64,000 nucleotides of DNA, taken from Valencia hispanica. Taxonomy: Eukaryota; Chordata; Actinopteri; Cyprinodontiformes; Valenciidae. The notes beneath the pieces were generated by a model. The model searched no databases, was not told where the DNA came from, and saw nothing but the letters and a program-made list of their open reading frames with translations. Position numbers and translations under genes: made by a program. Below are positions 11,606 through 24,309 of the stretch, in pieces (position 1 is the stretch's first letter; each line of letters opens with the position of its first letter). Location: assembly GCA_963556495.2 (NCBI GenBank), contig OY747722.1, positions 24,254,501 through 24,318,500 on the forward strand, written 5' to 3'.

Positions 11606-13879
11606 CTACTGTACTTATGGGAAAGTAGCTCTGTTCTTGTTGCCATTTCCTGACTGCTCAAGATCAACATGCATTTGCCTGACATAGATGGCATGTTCTC
11701 TTGTTATTCTCATTTTGAATAGTGTCTCATGCCATGTTAATACTTTGGAACTCAGGGATTACAGGGGATTTCTTAAAAGATCTCACACACCAAATAAAGT
11801 TTATTCAATAAATATGTTTCAAACAGATTTACTTTAAAGGAATTTTTAAGTCTGGAAATAACTGTGCTACTGGTGATTTTATAGAGGGCCATTTTGTTAG
11901 AAGGGGATTTTTTTCACAACTGAATAAATGTACTCAAGGTTGGATTTTGAGAGTGAGATTATGCTACTACAAGTACGAATTTATTTAAACGCTTTAAAAC
12001 TACTTTTGTAAAAGATGCTAAAAACTGTAATAGCTCCAGTCATATTTTTAAACGTTGGTTGACAATCCTTTTAGTCTTCATTAATTCTTCCATTTTTTTC
12101 TCTAATCTTTTGTCAACATCAACATTCCCCCCTCTTGTTCTCTCAACCTCTCAGCCATTTCACATCTCCTCTGAAACCAGTCTGCCCTGCCAAGCTGTTC
12201 TCCACATTCTCCTCCTCACCTCTCTTCCTACTGGCCACAGAGCCAGTTTCCTGCCAGGCCCCAGGGCTCGTTTCCTGTTTGTCCTGGCACAGGGGGCAAC
12301 TCGCCCAAAGGGACCAACTGCTTGGTCGCAGCCAGCTGTGAGTACTTGGCACAGCTTGGCTTGCAGAGCTGGGTTACACCTCCAGAGACAGACAAGACAC
12401 ACACAGACACAAGTGTGGATACACACAGCGCACACACTCGTGCCAAGCGCTGCCATCTGCCCTTTTACAACTACAGGGCCACAAGGTAACGTGATATAAG
12501 ATGATGAACGAGATAGCTTAGCCTGATGTAATCATATAGTTTGCAGTCACACGTTCGGCGCACAAAGTCAACAACTGGCGATAAAATTTTTTTTTAAAAA
12601 GCATTCCGGTTTGACAACCGTCTGTTTGTTCAGATTAATCGGGAGCAAACCTGAGCTGCCAACCTCCGAGGAGAGATGGTACCCGATGAGCGTTAACAAA
12701 ATGTAATGCGCAATAATGCAGTCATCACTTTAAATTACAGCACGGATTCTGGTTAAATCTAATGATTGTAATGGGTTACAGTTCAGGTGCTAAATCCCAA
12801 CATGACACAATCTACTTTTCATTTGGCAGGACGGCACCCAACCGACGCAGCAGAGGCCATGACACTTAAATAAATAAAATAAAAAAAGACGACGACATGA
12901 GTTGGCTCCCGGGGAAATCTGTAATACTTCAAACGTCTGTGAGCTCAGGCTGCAGCGACAAAATGTGATTTCCTCTCACTGGCACAATTAGCCTGATAAC
13001 ACCGTTACCTCGTTAATGAGAAGTGAACATTTTCCAGAGAGGTGGCACTTATACTGTTGGATAATTAAGAAGAGAGTCAACATGGCAAAGCTGATGACAC
13101 AGACACAGCGAGGTAACACACACACTTTCAAAAATCACAAGAGATGGGAATCAATTTAAAGCAGTGTGTGACACAAGGTGCGAGGATATGAAAATAGACA
13201 CCTGGAGGTGAAAGAAAACTTAACTGTTTTCTTTCCCCTGCCCTAGTAGATCATTTGACAACACAATATTAATCTGTGATTGAAATTATTGTTCCACCAA
13301 TGCTAGTGGCAAACTGGTTATACACCCTCTACCTTTCAGTGAGCCTATATGCGTCTTTTAGCCGTAAAGGCAGTAAAGAGGGTTGACCTTAACCTGCTAC
13401 CTACACCTCTTAGCCACCAAGCAAGACAAGAGCTCCCCAACAGTCCATTTATAACAGTTTGTGATAGATTTAGAGAGAACAGTCAGTCCAATGGCTGCAG
13501 ACGCACAACACCAATCTAGGGCTCCTCCCCCTTCATGCATGATTTTCTTTCCAGTTGGGGCATGCGCTAGGAAAAATGCATATAGAATAACAAACATACA
13601 GTTTATTGAATCATCAATGCGGTGAGTTAAGGCTTGGGTGGGTTATGGGATTAGGGATCAACTTTAAGGAATTATGAAATGACTGCATGGTTTGATTAGA
13701 GGTCACAATCTCACATTGTATAAGAGCTAATAGACAGGAATCCAAATAAAAACAAACAAGGTGTGTCAGAAAGTTTTTTGAAAATAATACATCACAAAAT
13801 TTCTTTTGATTTAAGAATTCATGACCATCTCTTTAGTTTATCCAAATACTGGGGAGCAAAAATAAGTTTTCAGTACATA
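11606..13879. other. Intron sequence, nothing recognised
   Basis: It includes a longer plus-strand open frame at 12059-12499 (146 codons) in a C-rich stretch. Its translation is low in complexity, matches nothing recognised, and lacks flanking splice sites that would fit the gene. It is treated as non-coding. Confidence 0.5.
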
Positions 13880-14657
13880 TGTAAAAATGGAAGTAGGAAG
13901 TCTGTACACCTCAGACTTCAAGTACAAATCAGAGACCTGTCATCTGCAGAAATACTCAGATGACTCTGCAATTGTTGGGTGTATCAGAGATGGACAAGAA
14001 GGTGAATACAGAGAGCTGGTGGACCGCTTTGTGACATGGTGTGGAAACAATCGTCTCACCTTGAATGTGAACAAAACAAAGGAGATGATTGTAGATTTCA
14101 GAAGAAACAGGCTTAAGTTAAACACTGTTTCCATCATGGGTGAAGAAGCGGAGGTGGTTGAGGAGTATAAATACCCATGTGTTCACCTGGACAACAAACT
14201 GGACTGGACATAGTAGACTGTAGTTCTTGATGAAGCTTAGGTCCTTCAAGGTTTGCAGTCTGTTGTGGAGAGTGTAATCTCTTCAGCCATCATCTGTTGG
14301 GGTAGCAGCATCAGAGCCAGAGATTTAAATAGGCTAAACAACCTGATAAAGAAGGCTGGCTCTGTTCTAGTGACTACTGTGGAACCACTGGAGATGATTA
14401 CGCAAAGAAGGATTCTTCGTAAAAATCAATAACATTATGGACAACCCTGAGCATCCTCTTCATGAGACTATCCCATAATAACAGAGTGTCTTCAGTCCGA
14501 GGCTTTTTCAGTTTCGTTGTAACAGACTGCAACATGAGATCCTTCCTGCACACAGCCATCAATATTTACAACAAATCCTTTTAGAAACTTGATTAGTATG
14601 AGCTACAACAACACTTAATTTCACTCTGGGATCAATAAAGTATTTTTGAATTTGAAC
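13880..14657 (+). mobile_element. 5'-truncated LINE with reverse transcriptase fragment
   Basis: A plus-strand frame at 13887-14213 encodes the C-terminal half of a non-LTR reverse transcriptase. It contains YSDDSAIVGCIRDGQEGEYR (the catalytic F/YADD with A replaced by S), then LTLNVNKTKEMIVDFRR, then VEEYKY.CVHLDNKLDW. After a stop the homology continues in broken frames to about 14580. It ends with ctctgggatcaataaagtat near 14624-14643, the 3' tail of teleost CR1/L2-type LINEs. The element is dead. The 5' end is truncated, as in typical target-primed insertions. Confidence 0.85.
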
Positions 14658-16466
14658 ATGAATAAACTGACAACGAGTGTGTAGAAATAGGAGGTATGAA
14701 CTGATCGAACGGGAGCGCGCTACATCAACCCTGCTGAGGTCAGCTTCGTCTATGCCGGCTTCAATTATTGAAGGTCACATGTGGACTGGACCTAGCCGTT
14801 TCAGGTGAGGTTGTGTGAACAATCAGAGGCAGTTCAGAGGAGCTCATCTTTACATAGGTAATGCAAGAGATGGAGAGCAGAATGGAGTCCAATAGAACAG
14901 CTGCCTCACACACGTCAGCAGTCCTCTGTAGGAAATTTAGAATGCACCAGAGTGAGCTTGAGAAAACAAAAGAGATGTTTTATGTGACATAATCACCCAG
15001 AGCACTGCAGTGGCTGTGGAAAACTAAAGCTCCTAACCAGACCAGCTTTAACCTGGCTACAAAGGCTGCCTACTTTACTCAAAATGCAAGTACACCAAAA
15101 AAAAATTTATGTCTTTATTTGATAGTCCTTTGAAGAAAACTTGTCCCCTTAAGAGCAATGCTTTCACTGTTCAATGAAAACATCGACCTTCAGCCTCAAC
15201 AATGATAAGAAGCACTTGAGGCCATAAAAAAAAAAGAATAAAATAAAAAATTCCAGTAATGTTCCAATCCTCTACTATCTGCTCTATAAGCACTGTGTCC
15301 ATACATCATCCAGCGTGTCCCAAAGCCGTTTGTTAGATAACGTAACTCCTTGACAACGAATGGAATACAGCTATTAATACTGTATCAGCCCATGAGCAGA
15401 CACAAAACGACCCACAAGCCCCGAGGTAAGATGAGAAAGCTCCCTAATTTCCAGCAAGTCTGCTGCACGGTGTTAAGTCTTTAGACGTCCTACAAAGTCT
15501 CCCATCACAAGCCCTCATGCGAGCTAATTTGTAAAACACAGACGACTATGAAAGAGCAAGTCGAGGTGTGCACAGCTGGTGACATAATATACTTTTGTGT
15601 AACCATGGCAATGGCAGAAAGTCACACAACTGCTGGGATTTTTTTATTTTTTTTTTAAACAAGTGTTTTCCCCCCTCACAGCAGCCAAATTCCAGAGTGG
15701 TATGACGGAGAGAAGAGAGAGCGATCGATATTACAAATCATAGCTGGAGCAACAGATTTGTTCCTGGTGGGTCTTGTAATTGATAACCACTGAAAGAGCT
15801 CGCAAACATGACAGCAATCCTAACGCTATTTTTCACCAACAGCGCCAATGTCAGGCTTGCTAAAATGTTTAAGTCACTGGGTTTTCTAAATGGAGAAATA
15901 AGGGGCTCTAGCTTGTCATTTATATTATAGATATTTGGACTGTTGGGCGTTTATATATAAAATCATAATTCATCTCTGCGACAGTGCTTGTTAGTTTCTA
16001 AAAAAGAAAATAAAAATGATCAGAAAAACACTAGAGTAAAGCCTTTTCTGATATCTGCTTTTCCAAATCTGGTAATTTGGACCCCACTGAAATACCTCTG
16101 CCGCACCAGTAGGTGGTGATAGCACCTGCTTCGATAACAGATCAAAGAAGATCATTTTACGCATGGCTGATGCTTTGCTAGGCTAAGTCTCAAAAAATGT
16201 ATTGTACCACGGGTTTTCTCAGAGTTTACATTTTCCTGTCAGTCACTGACTTTTTCCGCACATGAATAAGGAAAGCAAGGAAAACAATGGAGGGGAAAAA
16301 ACAGGACAATGAAAGGCTAAATTACTTTTTCTTGAGCATGAAAAGTGATATTTAGCATGCAAGGAGTTTGTTACATTGTTTCTAATATCTCTGCCAGATT
16401 ATTAAGTATCTGCCTTTTCAATGGTATAGGAAGACACAATGTCGGAGGAAAATAATTCTCCAGCAT
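14658..16466. other. Intron sequence, nothing recognised
   Basis: Unique-looking intron sequence without supported features. Confidence 0.5.
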
Positions 16467-16474
16467 CACCTTAC

Positions 16475-17047
16475 CAGCGATGGAGTACTCGAGTCCTGAA
16501 CTCGGTCTCAAGTCCTGACTCAAGCCAGGGACTTGTGACTTGACTCGAGCAGAACACCAATGACTTGCCCTTGGACCTGCAACGTTAGGACTTGGACTCA
16601 GGCTCTGATGTGTGAAACTGTTATTGATGGAATTAGCATGTAGCTGATGACAATGTTGGCTTGCTCTATTAGGTCAGATTACTGGACAAGTTTTATAACT
16701 TCCCAAAGCCTTTGTACGTTTACGGGTGACATGTCGATTATTTATTGTTCTTAAGTTTACTTTAAGCATGTGTTATTAATTTGCACATGCTACTGTGTTA
16801 GCCTGGTGATAGCGTGGGGGCACTGAGTACAACGCTTTTTAATAAAGCAAACCAAGTATGGCTGCCATTATTCTAGTCTAAAAATCTAAACCCTGCTCTC
16901 TTATTTTTGACTTGCTCTCAGGTGATAATGATTTGACTTGGACTGGAAGATTCTAATCCTATGTGACTTGGACTTGCACTTGGACTCCAACACTAAGGGC
17001 TCAAGTGTGACTTGGACTCAAGAGATGATGACGAGACTACAACACTG
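16475..17047. mobile_element. Non-autonomous hAT transposon with 8-bp target duplication
   Basis: The 573-bp element starts CAGCGATGGAGTACTCGAG and its opposite end, read inward on the minus strand, starts CAGTGTTGTAGTCTCGTC. The two give a shared terminus CAGYGNTGNAGTnnCG. The flanks are CACCTTAC (16467-16474) and TACCTTAC (17048-17055), an 8-bp duplication with one mismatch, as expected for hAT. The interior is rich in repeated GACTTGGACT/ACTCGAGTC motifs at both ends, a pattern familiar from fish MITEs. No transposase frame is present. Confidence 0.85.
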
Positions 17048-17055
17048 TACCTTAC

Positions 17056-19432
17056 AATGAATTGACACTGTAGCATCTACAAGCTGACCCTCAGCTAAGC
17101 CATATTGAAGTGGATATTATGGGATGCGTTAAAAGAATCCAACTGAAATTTCGCCGCAATGATCTAACAATAACAGTCTGATGAAGATTCACTCACTCGC
17201 ATGCTTGATTCTTTTCTTTACTTTATAAATATTCCGAGAATAATTGTGTGTCAACTATTCATATGAAATTAATTTGTGAGTTTTAAATTTTTTGATCATG
17301 TTCTCCATTTGCATTAGGGCTTCATTGTAACTGAAGACAACTGTTCTGCATTTCTAGATCAGGTTTTGAGATAGTCATTGCTCGTGCATATATGGTGCCA
17401 AAAGTAAGTCCGGCACTCAACAACTGTGAGGTTTTGAGCAGCTGAGCGTTCAAAAAAAGATTTTTTTTCTGTGTTTCTATGCTGTTTTTTTTCTTTACTA
17501 AGATATTCTATGAGAACTGGACAGGAATGCTGGCTGTAGTCCAGGTGCACTAAGTGAGGAGTGAGTCATGCACTGCTTTTGTGATCAGGAGCTTCTATCA
17601 CCAACTGGAATCTAATTAAAGCTTTAAAAACATTTATTAAACAAATAGCCTGACAACTGCTCATTTATTTTTGTTCTAATTTTAGCTCATGGACATAATT
17701 CCCTCATTGTGACAGGCATGCATAAGCAGGTACTGTGTCACACTTGAAATTTCCTGCATTCTCTAGGAGAGCAAAAGTTTAATGTGTACAAAATTGTTTC
17801 TGCTTAAAGCTCAACACATTTGAAATTTGAGGGAAAGTTTCCTTAAAATGTAAGTGAGAAGATCATCCCATTAAATTGTTAGTGTACGTAATCTGCAAGC
17901 TTAGTTAATTAAGGAGATAAAGCATTAGGGGAACAGTAATAAGCAGGTATTATTAGCGCCACCAGACACATTAACACACAGGTGGCAGACGTGAAGAGAG
18001 AACACGCAGTGTTTTTGTTTTAGAAATGTCTGCGTTGGTGCACATTAAAATGTAATTCTGTTTCCATACGTGAGTGCATGTCTGCGCACATGGTCCTGAC
18101 GCAATCTAAAACACCACGCGCCAACTGGGAGGCGGTGAGGTGAGACGAGCATTTCAATTGCCTCCAATTGCATCAGGTCAAGCGGAACACGTCTCGCTTG
18201 TGACAGAATGATAAAACTATTTTTTTTCCCCCTCCGATCCCGTAGCTGACACGAAAAATAGAGACTCGCAGAGATCTGAAGCCTCTTGCTGCAGAGGGCT
18301 TCAATTTATGGCTTTTTATAGTCAAGTAATTAAGTTAATCTAAAAATATTCAATAACCTCTGCGATTATTCATAGAGGATAAATCACTTTTTGACAGAAC
18401 TATTTCTTGGGATCATTTAGGGGCTCCGTTGCTTTTTATCTTGAGCGATGAGAGAATCTTTGGTAATACTAAGATATTAAGATCAGGCTGGATGCAGATG
18501 AAAGCACTGTCATTGATTTTAAGCCTTATGTATCCCACTGTCAAGCAATGACAATGGTGTGTCAGATTCCACGGCCGTTACCACTTTGCCGCATGTCTTT
18601 AAAAATAAATAATAAAAAATACAACCAAAAAGCATTGAGATACTAATCCTGGAACAGTAGTCTGATGAGGAATTAATCATTTTCTTCATTTGAAAACATT
18701 TTGGATTTTTGTGATAGTGTCGCAGGAACAAACTGTGAATATTATTTTTTTAGCCCATTCTTGATTAGTAACATTTTTAGTTTTGTATGTGTTAATTTGT
18801 CAAATGTATTGAAGTGTGAAATTAAACACATTATACACATTTAAATAGATAATTCTTTGGGTGAGACCACTGAAACAGTAACCGACGGCAGTAAGGTATA
18901 TACAGAAGACTACTCTTATTTACAATCACTAGATTTTTCAATTCCCAACTGTTCATTCAATAAGACTAGCCAATTCAAACCTGCCCTGAACTAGACATAA
19001 GATTTTTTTCTGCACCTGGCTTTTGAGACCTTTACCACTGACATCCATTGGTGTGTATCAATATTATCCTAGCTGTTATAACAAAAACTGTGATATTCTT
19101 TTAGCAGTGGTTAGTTTTCGCATCCGTCTTTATTTTTATATATATATAATATTTTTAAACTTCGAATGTTTCACTTCAATACAATGATTCCACAAAATCA
19201 TAGTATTTTTTGGTGGACAAGTATATTGGCTTGTCAGATTAAAAAGTAATAGTCTGACTTTCTTGAATTTTGAAATGAGATTCAACATCAAGTTAAGGCA
19301 GCCGCATAGTTGTAATGCACAGCTCTAACCACAAAGTGATGGTAATGAACAAAGGTTGAGTGACAACAGTGAAGAAGATAACTCGATGGAAACAAAGGCA
19401 TAGCTGGAAGGTAGAGACCCTGGGACTGATGG
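17056..19432. other. Intron sequence, nothing recognised
   Basis: AT-rich unique-looking sequence with no supported exon or repeat apart from short A/T runs. Confidence 0.5.
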
Positions 19433-19503
19433 TGCGTTCCATTTGTAGCCAAAACTTGAAAACTCCAACTTCCGAGTTGGAAAAATCAACTGGAACGCTC
19501 ACT
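19433..19503. mobile_element. Short MITE-like inverted repeat
   Basis: About 70 bp running from GGTGCGTTCCATTTG to the reverse complement of GAGCGTTCCAGTTGATTTTT. The inner part is palindromic around ACTCCAACTTCCGAGTTGGA. Elements ending in GNGCGTTCCA are common short palindromic repeats in fish. Confidence 0.5.
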
Positions 19504-21179
19504 TATTGTGTCATTAGTTAGTAATTATTAATGCAATTATTATTATGTCTATCCTCACATTCTACAAATGCTTTAAGGTGTAGCAACATTTAAAATTGAT
19601 CATGAGGCATAGTAATGTTACATTCAGCTATTTGCTCAAGCCAGTTAGTCCTAAATATGTCATCAGAAATGTGCAATAAACAAAAACAAAAAAATCATTT
19701 TAGTCTATTGTCGTACATTTGTGAATAATATTATTCATAGATGGAATGGACAAGTTCAAAAAGAATCATCTCATCCATGAAATGTAATGTCCGAGATAGA
19801 AGCAGAGCGGAGAACTATTTCTCTGGGAGAGATGAGAACAACCTTCTCTGAACTAAACAAATAGAAATGAAATATTTCTATCATGTCTTATAATGACTTT
19901 CCACTGTTCAAATTACAGATAAGATGCTGTGTGTTACCTCTTTAAGGTGACAAAGGCAGAAAGTAAATATAGAGTGGGACATCAAATGTCAAAGAACATA
20001 TTTCTTGGGAATGAAAAGTTTATACACTAAAAGCTGGAGGGAGATAGACACAGAGGGTCACAACCACAGTGCTGATTTAATTTCTGCCAGTCCAATGCTA
20101 TTACTTATCCCAGCAACATGGTGATTGTGTTCTAAACAAAATAGAGGAGTGGGGCATTTCTCAAGCCAATAGAGAGACAAAGAGAGACACGGTCAGAGAA
20201 AATTGAAGAACAAATCTCTTACTGTCTCAGGGAAACTAATGCCCCCGCTACGTCAATAATCTAGCCCAGTGATTAAAGTAGGAAGAATTAGAGAAAGCAA
20301 AAGCGGATAAGGAACAAAGCAGAAAGGACGGTGTTCCTGCTGGATGTTTGCAGCTGAGCTTGGGCAATCACTAAGTAGCTCATTATAGCTAATAATCAGG
20401 AGATTCAGAACAGAAGACTTGACCATCAGAGGCCGGACCATGGTGAGAAAATAAGACAATCTGAGTTAACCACCAACTGGGAAAAATCCATTTAGAGAAA
20501 AAATTTTTATCTATAGATAAACAAACACACAGACTGTTACAAAATAAAGTGGAGAGGAGAATTAAATGGAAGAGGCAAAAATAAGTGGAAATATTGTGTG
20601 GAGAATTGGAAGAAATGACTTCAAATGCATATTTCATGAAAGCCGCCACTGCTTCTTCATATTCTGTACAAAACGTCTTTTAACATACCTGAATACATTC
20701 TTTCTCTGGATGCAAAAAATACCTTTGACAATGTGGAATAGAGCTATATTCTTTTGTTGTGTTCTAAAAATGTGATTTTGCGTTGAATGCTATTTTATCG
20801 ATTAAATGCTAAATTGCTATCCCTGTTGCCTCAGCTTGTACTAAAATTTAAAAATCAGAACCTTTCCATCTTATAAGTACGGCCTATCCTATTACCTATT
20901 AGACTGCTGTTTCTCTTTATGCTGATGACTTTTGAACTTTTTTTACATATCCCCATATTTCTTAACAATGGCTGTTGTTTACCCAGTTTGGTTACTTTTC
21001 AGGTTTTAAACTAATTTTTGCTCCTTTTTTCTTTCAAATGAAGAACTTCACCGAGACCTGTGTGAGAAATAAGACATAAAGAAACTGCGAACATCTCCTT
21101 AAAGGAAAGTTTTTTATTCAATTGGAATATGTCAAACAGAGCCTAAGAGAATGGTCCCCTTTAATGTAACATAGAAAGT
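19504..21179. other. Intron sequence, nothing recognised
   Basis: No supported features. Confidence 0.5.
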
Positions 21180-21566
21180 TCTCTTATATCAGATCTTCTG
21201 TTCCTTCTGTGCCTCTGCTCTGTCTTCTCAAACCCCCAGACGGTCGTGGCAGATGGCCGCTTCTACTGAGCCTGGTTCTGTTGGAGGTTTCTTCCTGTTA
21301 AAGGCGGAGTTTTTCCTCTCCACCGTCGCTACATGCTTGCTCAGTATGAGGGATTGCTCAAGGATTGCTGTGGTTGGAAAGTCTGCATCAACGGGGCCCA
21401 ACCTCACGCCAATGACTGACGCAATCTGCTGGGATTCCTTAAATAGGAAACTTTTTAACTGATTGGAATGTTTGTATAAATGTATTGAAATGACTTCTTT
21501 TTAAGTGCCTTGAGATGACATCTGTTGTGAATTGGCGCTATATAAATAAACTGAAATGAATTGAAT
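21180..21566 (+). mobile_element. Teleost retroposon 3' segment with GAATT tail
   Basis: It contains ttggaggtttcttcctgtta, then tttttcctctccaccgtcgc, then a block meaning 'tgccttgagatgacatctgttgtgaattggcgctatataaataaa', and it ends in the microsatellite tail gaattgaattgaatt. The string 'ttggcgctatataaataaa...attgaattg' is one of the most frequent LINE-type tails in percomorph genomes. It is 5'-truncated and non-coding here. Confidence 0.7.
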
Positions 21567-23294
21567 TGAATTAATGCCCACTTTAGTGAAGCAGTTTTGT
21601 TCGGTCAAAAATTTTACATACATTTTATATTTACTTCAATGAATGCCATTGTTATTTTACATATGGAAAAGCAAAAGCCCTAAAGCATCCTACACTGATC
21701 CAAAAGGAGGTTGGACTAGCTCTATATGACTTTCGGTAATCTCTACCATTTAAACCCATGGTTGCCATCCAGAGAGGATGTCTCCCTATATAACTTGATT
21801 CTGCAATTTCACACATTAAATCAATGTAGATGCTGTTTTGAACAACATTACAATGCACATGATTCCACTTAAAATGGAGTTTACTTTCCTCCGATTTATT
21901 GAGACAGGGCAAAAGTCCATATATAAGACATCACCATCTGTCCATTCTCTGTATGTTTGCATTCGTAGCGGCTCGCCTCATGAGTCCGTGCCCTGTGTTT
22001 GTGTGTGGTGTTACAACCCCGCAGGCATTTCATCACAGCTGACTGACAGCATGTTTCCATCTCCCTCGCTTTTGTCCCTGGGTGCTCCACCTTCCTAGCC
22101 AGTCTGTCTGCAACACCACACGTACACAAATGCCACAACGACTCAAAAGCATCAGCACAGTGTGTCCATGTATTTGTGTAATGAGCAACATATTACCATT
22201 TAAAAGAGATTTCCTGCAGAGCTTTCTCTGTTCTGAAGGATTGCACAAAGCGTGGTCCTTTATAATAATGTTCCTTGTTCGAATGCCCTACATGAACAGT
22301 CTGTTTAGCTTACTTAGATTATTTATACCAACCTATTTTCTGCCAATAACACCATGCAAAACTCAACAAAGAGAGCACGCTGATTGATTTTGGTAATCTG
22401 GCAAATACTGTAGCCTGTTGGCACCGCAGCATGATGCACAATAATGTTCTAACATTCGAAATACTCTGCCATCACATTTCTGGCATCTCCTACATTTCAA
22501 CCAACTGTTTTAGATGAATTTTATGCAAACTGCAAAACCTATTAAGTGGCTGTGCTGAGGGCACCAACTATTTTTTTAAACAAAAAGTGTAAAGGGAAAA
22601 CAATGCTTGTGACATGAAGTAGACCAACATTGCTTGCATAATTCACAACAATGCACTTGGCAGACACCAGTTGCTATGCTTGAGTAAGTGATAAAGAACA
22701 TATTGTGGCATAATAGCAGCAATTTGTGGCATTTTAAAAAAAAAGTATCTTCTTGAGTTACTAAAACAAAAAGGTAGTGTCTAGGGATGTAAAAAGCCTG
22801 TATTAAATGTCCCACAAAAGCAGACGGCTTAATAACTGTGTTCCACCTGCATTTCTCCCAACAATCACAACACCACAGGTCCAGATTATTTCTAATCATT
22901 TGGGTGAGTCAGGCTGCTTAGACATCTTATCTGACCCTTTTTTCTGCTTTTGACCTGCTGTCTTTTCAAAGCTTTTACCTTAGTAATCCTAAATGCAATT
23001 TAGGAGGTTCACATGTCATTCAGCAGCAATAAAATGCATTCAATTAAAAAAAATATATGGAGAACACTCCTAGTCTGCCATCATATTTTCACCAACAATT
23101 GCTGCTTTTACAAAACATTACATGGAAAAGCCAAGTTTAGTTTTAAAACAGGAAACTAAATATATTTTTTGATCACAATTTGTAGAAGATATTCACAAAC
23201 TATATGAGTGTTGATGCATTAGAAACATAACTATTGACCATCAGCATTTTTCTAGCAAGATTTATGAATCTGCTTTCGTTTAATTTTGTCGTGT
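21567..23294. other. Intron sequence, nothing recognised
   Basis: Overlapping open frames at 21838-22387 on both strands show no recognisable protein and no consistent splice context. No repeats were identified. Confidence 0.45.
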
Positions 23295-23375
23295 GATCGT
23301 ATTCTGTTTGTTAAAGCACTTTGTGATTTCTGTCTTGAAAGGTGCTTTACGCATGTTGAATAAAATTGTTTTCAC
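23295..23375 (+). mobile_element. LINE 3'-tail-like fragment
   Basis: The sequence aaagcactttgtgatttctg is followed by tgaaaggtgctttacgcatg and gaataaaattg. It resembles the 3' end of fish LINEs that end '...gcactttgtgactttgtctgtgaaaagtgctatataaataaa'. Only the tail is present. Confidence 0.45.
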
Positions 23376-23453
23376 CCGGTAATAACACACATGCCCACAA
23401 CACAGGAGGACAAAACGAACTTCTGCAACTGCTATCCAGAGCCGTGCTGGTTA

Positions 23454-23483
23454 GCCATTGTCCAATTGGTATTGGACAATGGC
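23454..23483. repeat. Perfect 13-bp inverted repeat with 4-nt loop
   Basis: The arms GCCATTGTCCAAT (23454-23466) and ATTGGACAATGGC (23471-23483) are exactly complementary around the loop TGGT. The right part of this motif recurs directly at 24233-24265. Confidence 0.9.
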
Positions 23484-23625
23484 CTGGTATCATGTAAATT
23501 GATATGTTTGGATCTGAATGCAACTACAATTAGACTGAAGAATTCCACTAACAAAATGAAACCTAGAAATGTAGGTATTACTAATTTAGATCCTCTCTTG
23601 GCAGATGATTGAAAAAGAAAGCTAA

Positions 23626-23836
23626 AGTAACTGTATTTAGCAGAAAGCTAACTGTATTTAGCAAAAAGCTAACTGTATTTAGCAGAAAGCTAACTGCATT
23701 CAGCAGAAAGCTAACTGTAATTTAGCAGAAAGCTAAATGTATTTAGCAGAAAGCTAACTATTTAGCAGAAAGCTAATTGTATTTAGCGGAAAGCTAACTA
23801 TATTTAGCAGAAATCTAACTAGATTTAGTGGAAAGC
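23626..23836. repeat. 21-bp minisatellite
   Basis: About ten tandem copies of a unit close to AACTGTATTTAGCAGAAAGCT, mostly 21 bp long with 1-2 bp indels and substitutions that increase toward the right end. No open frame runs through it. Confidence 0.93.
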
Positions 23837-24232
23837 TTCCAGACCCATTTTAAATAGCTAACAAGCTAAGGGATGACAGTTCAGTATGGGGATATCTATA
23901 ATTATGGTACACATCTACAGTGATACGTTTTTTTTAATATAAAGCAGGTTCATAGTCATAAAAGTGTGTTTTAATTCCATATATTTCTTAGAGTTTCACG
24001 CTAACTATCCTAGCAGTAGATGTAGCTTTGCACTCTGGCAGGTTTTTTAAAATAATTTAAAAGTTCTTATTAAATGATTAAGGCTATATTTTATTTAAAC
24101 CTCAACGTAGCTCCAATGAAGTAAATTAAGCAGATTCTATTATGACACATTGGCTTCCAGGTTTCGGATGGGTCATCCAGTCGAACTCTCTTCATGGCTT
24201 CATGACTTCCTTAGATGGGTAACTTGCTTTAG

Positions 24233-24265
24233 ACAATTGGTATTGGACAATGGCCTGGTATTATA
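24233..24265. repeat. Direct repeat of 23464-23496
   Basis: The block acaattggtattggacaatg followed by gcctggtatta repeats the segment at about 23463-23493. Weaker similarity continues downstream (gtttggatct versus atttggatct). The two copies lie about 770 bp apart and bracket the 21-bp minisatellite. Confidence 0.85.
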
Positions 24266-24309
24266 TGTAGATAGAACTGGTCTGTAAATATTTGGATCTA
24301 AAACATTTG

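Noticed and set aside
12059..12499. 146-codon plus-strand open frame
   Set aside because: The translation is rich in Ser, Leu, Thr and Pro from a C-rich stretch, with overlapping frames open on both strands. No recognisable domain and no splice context.
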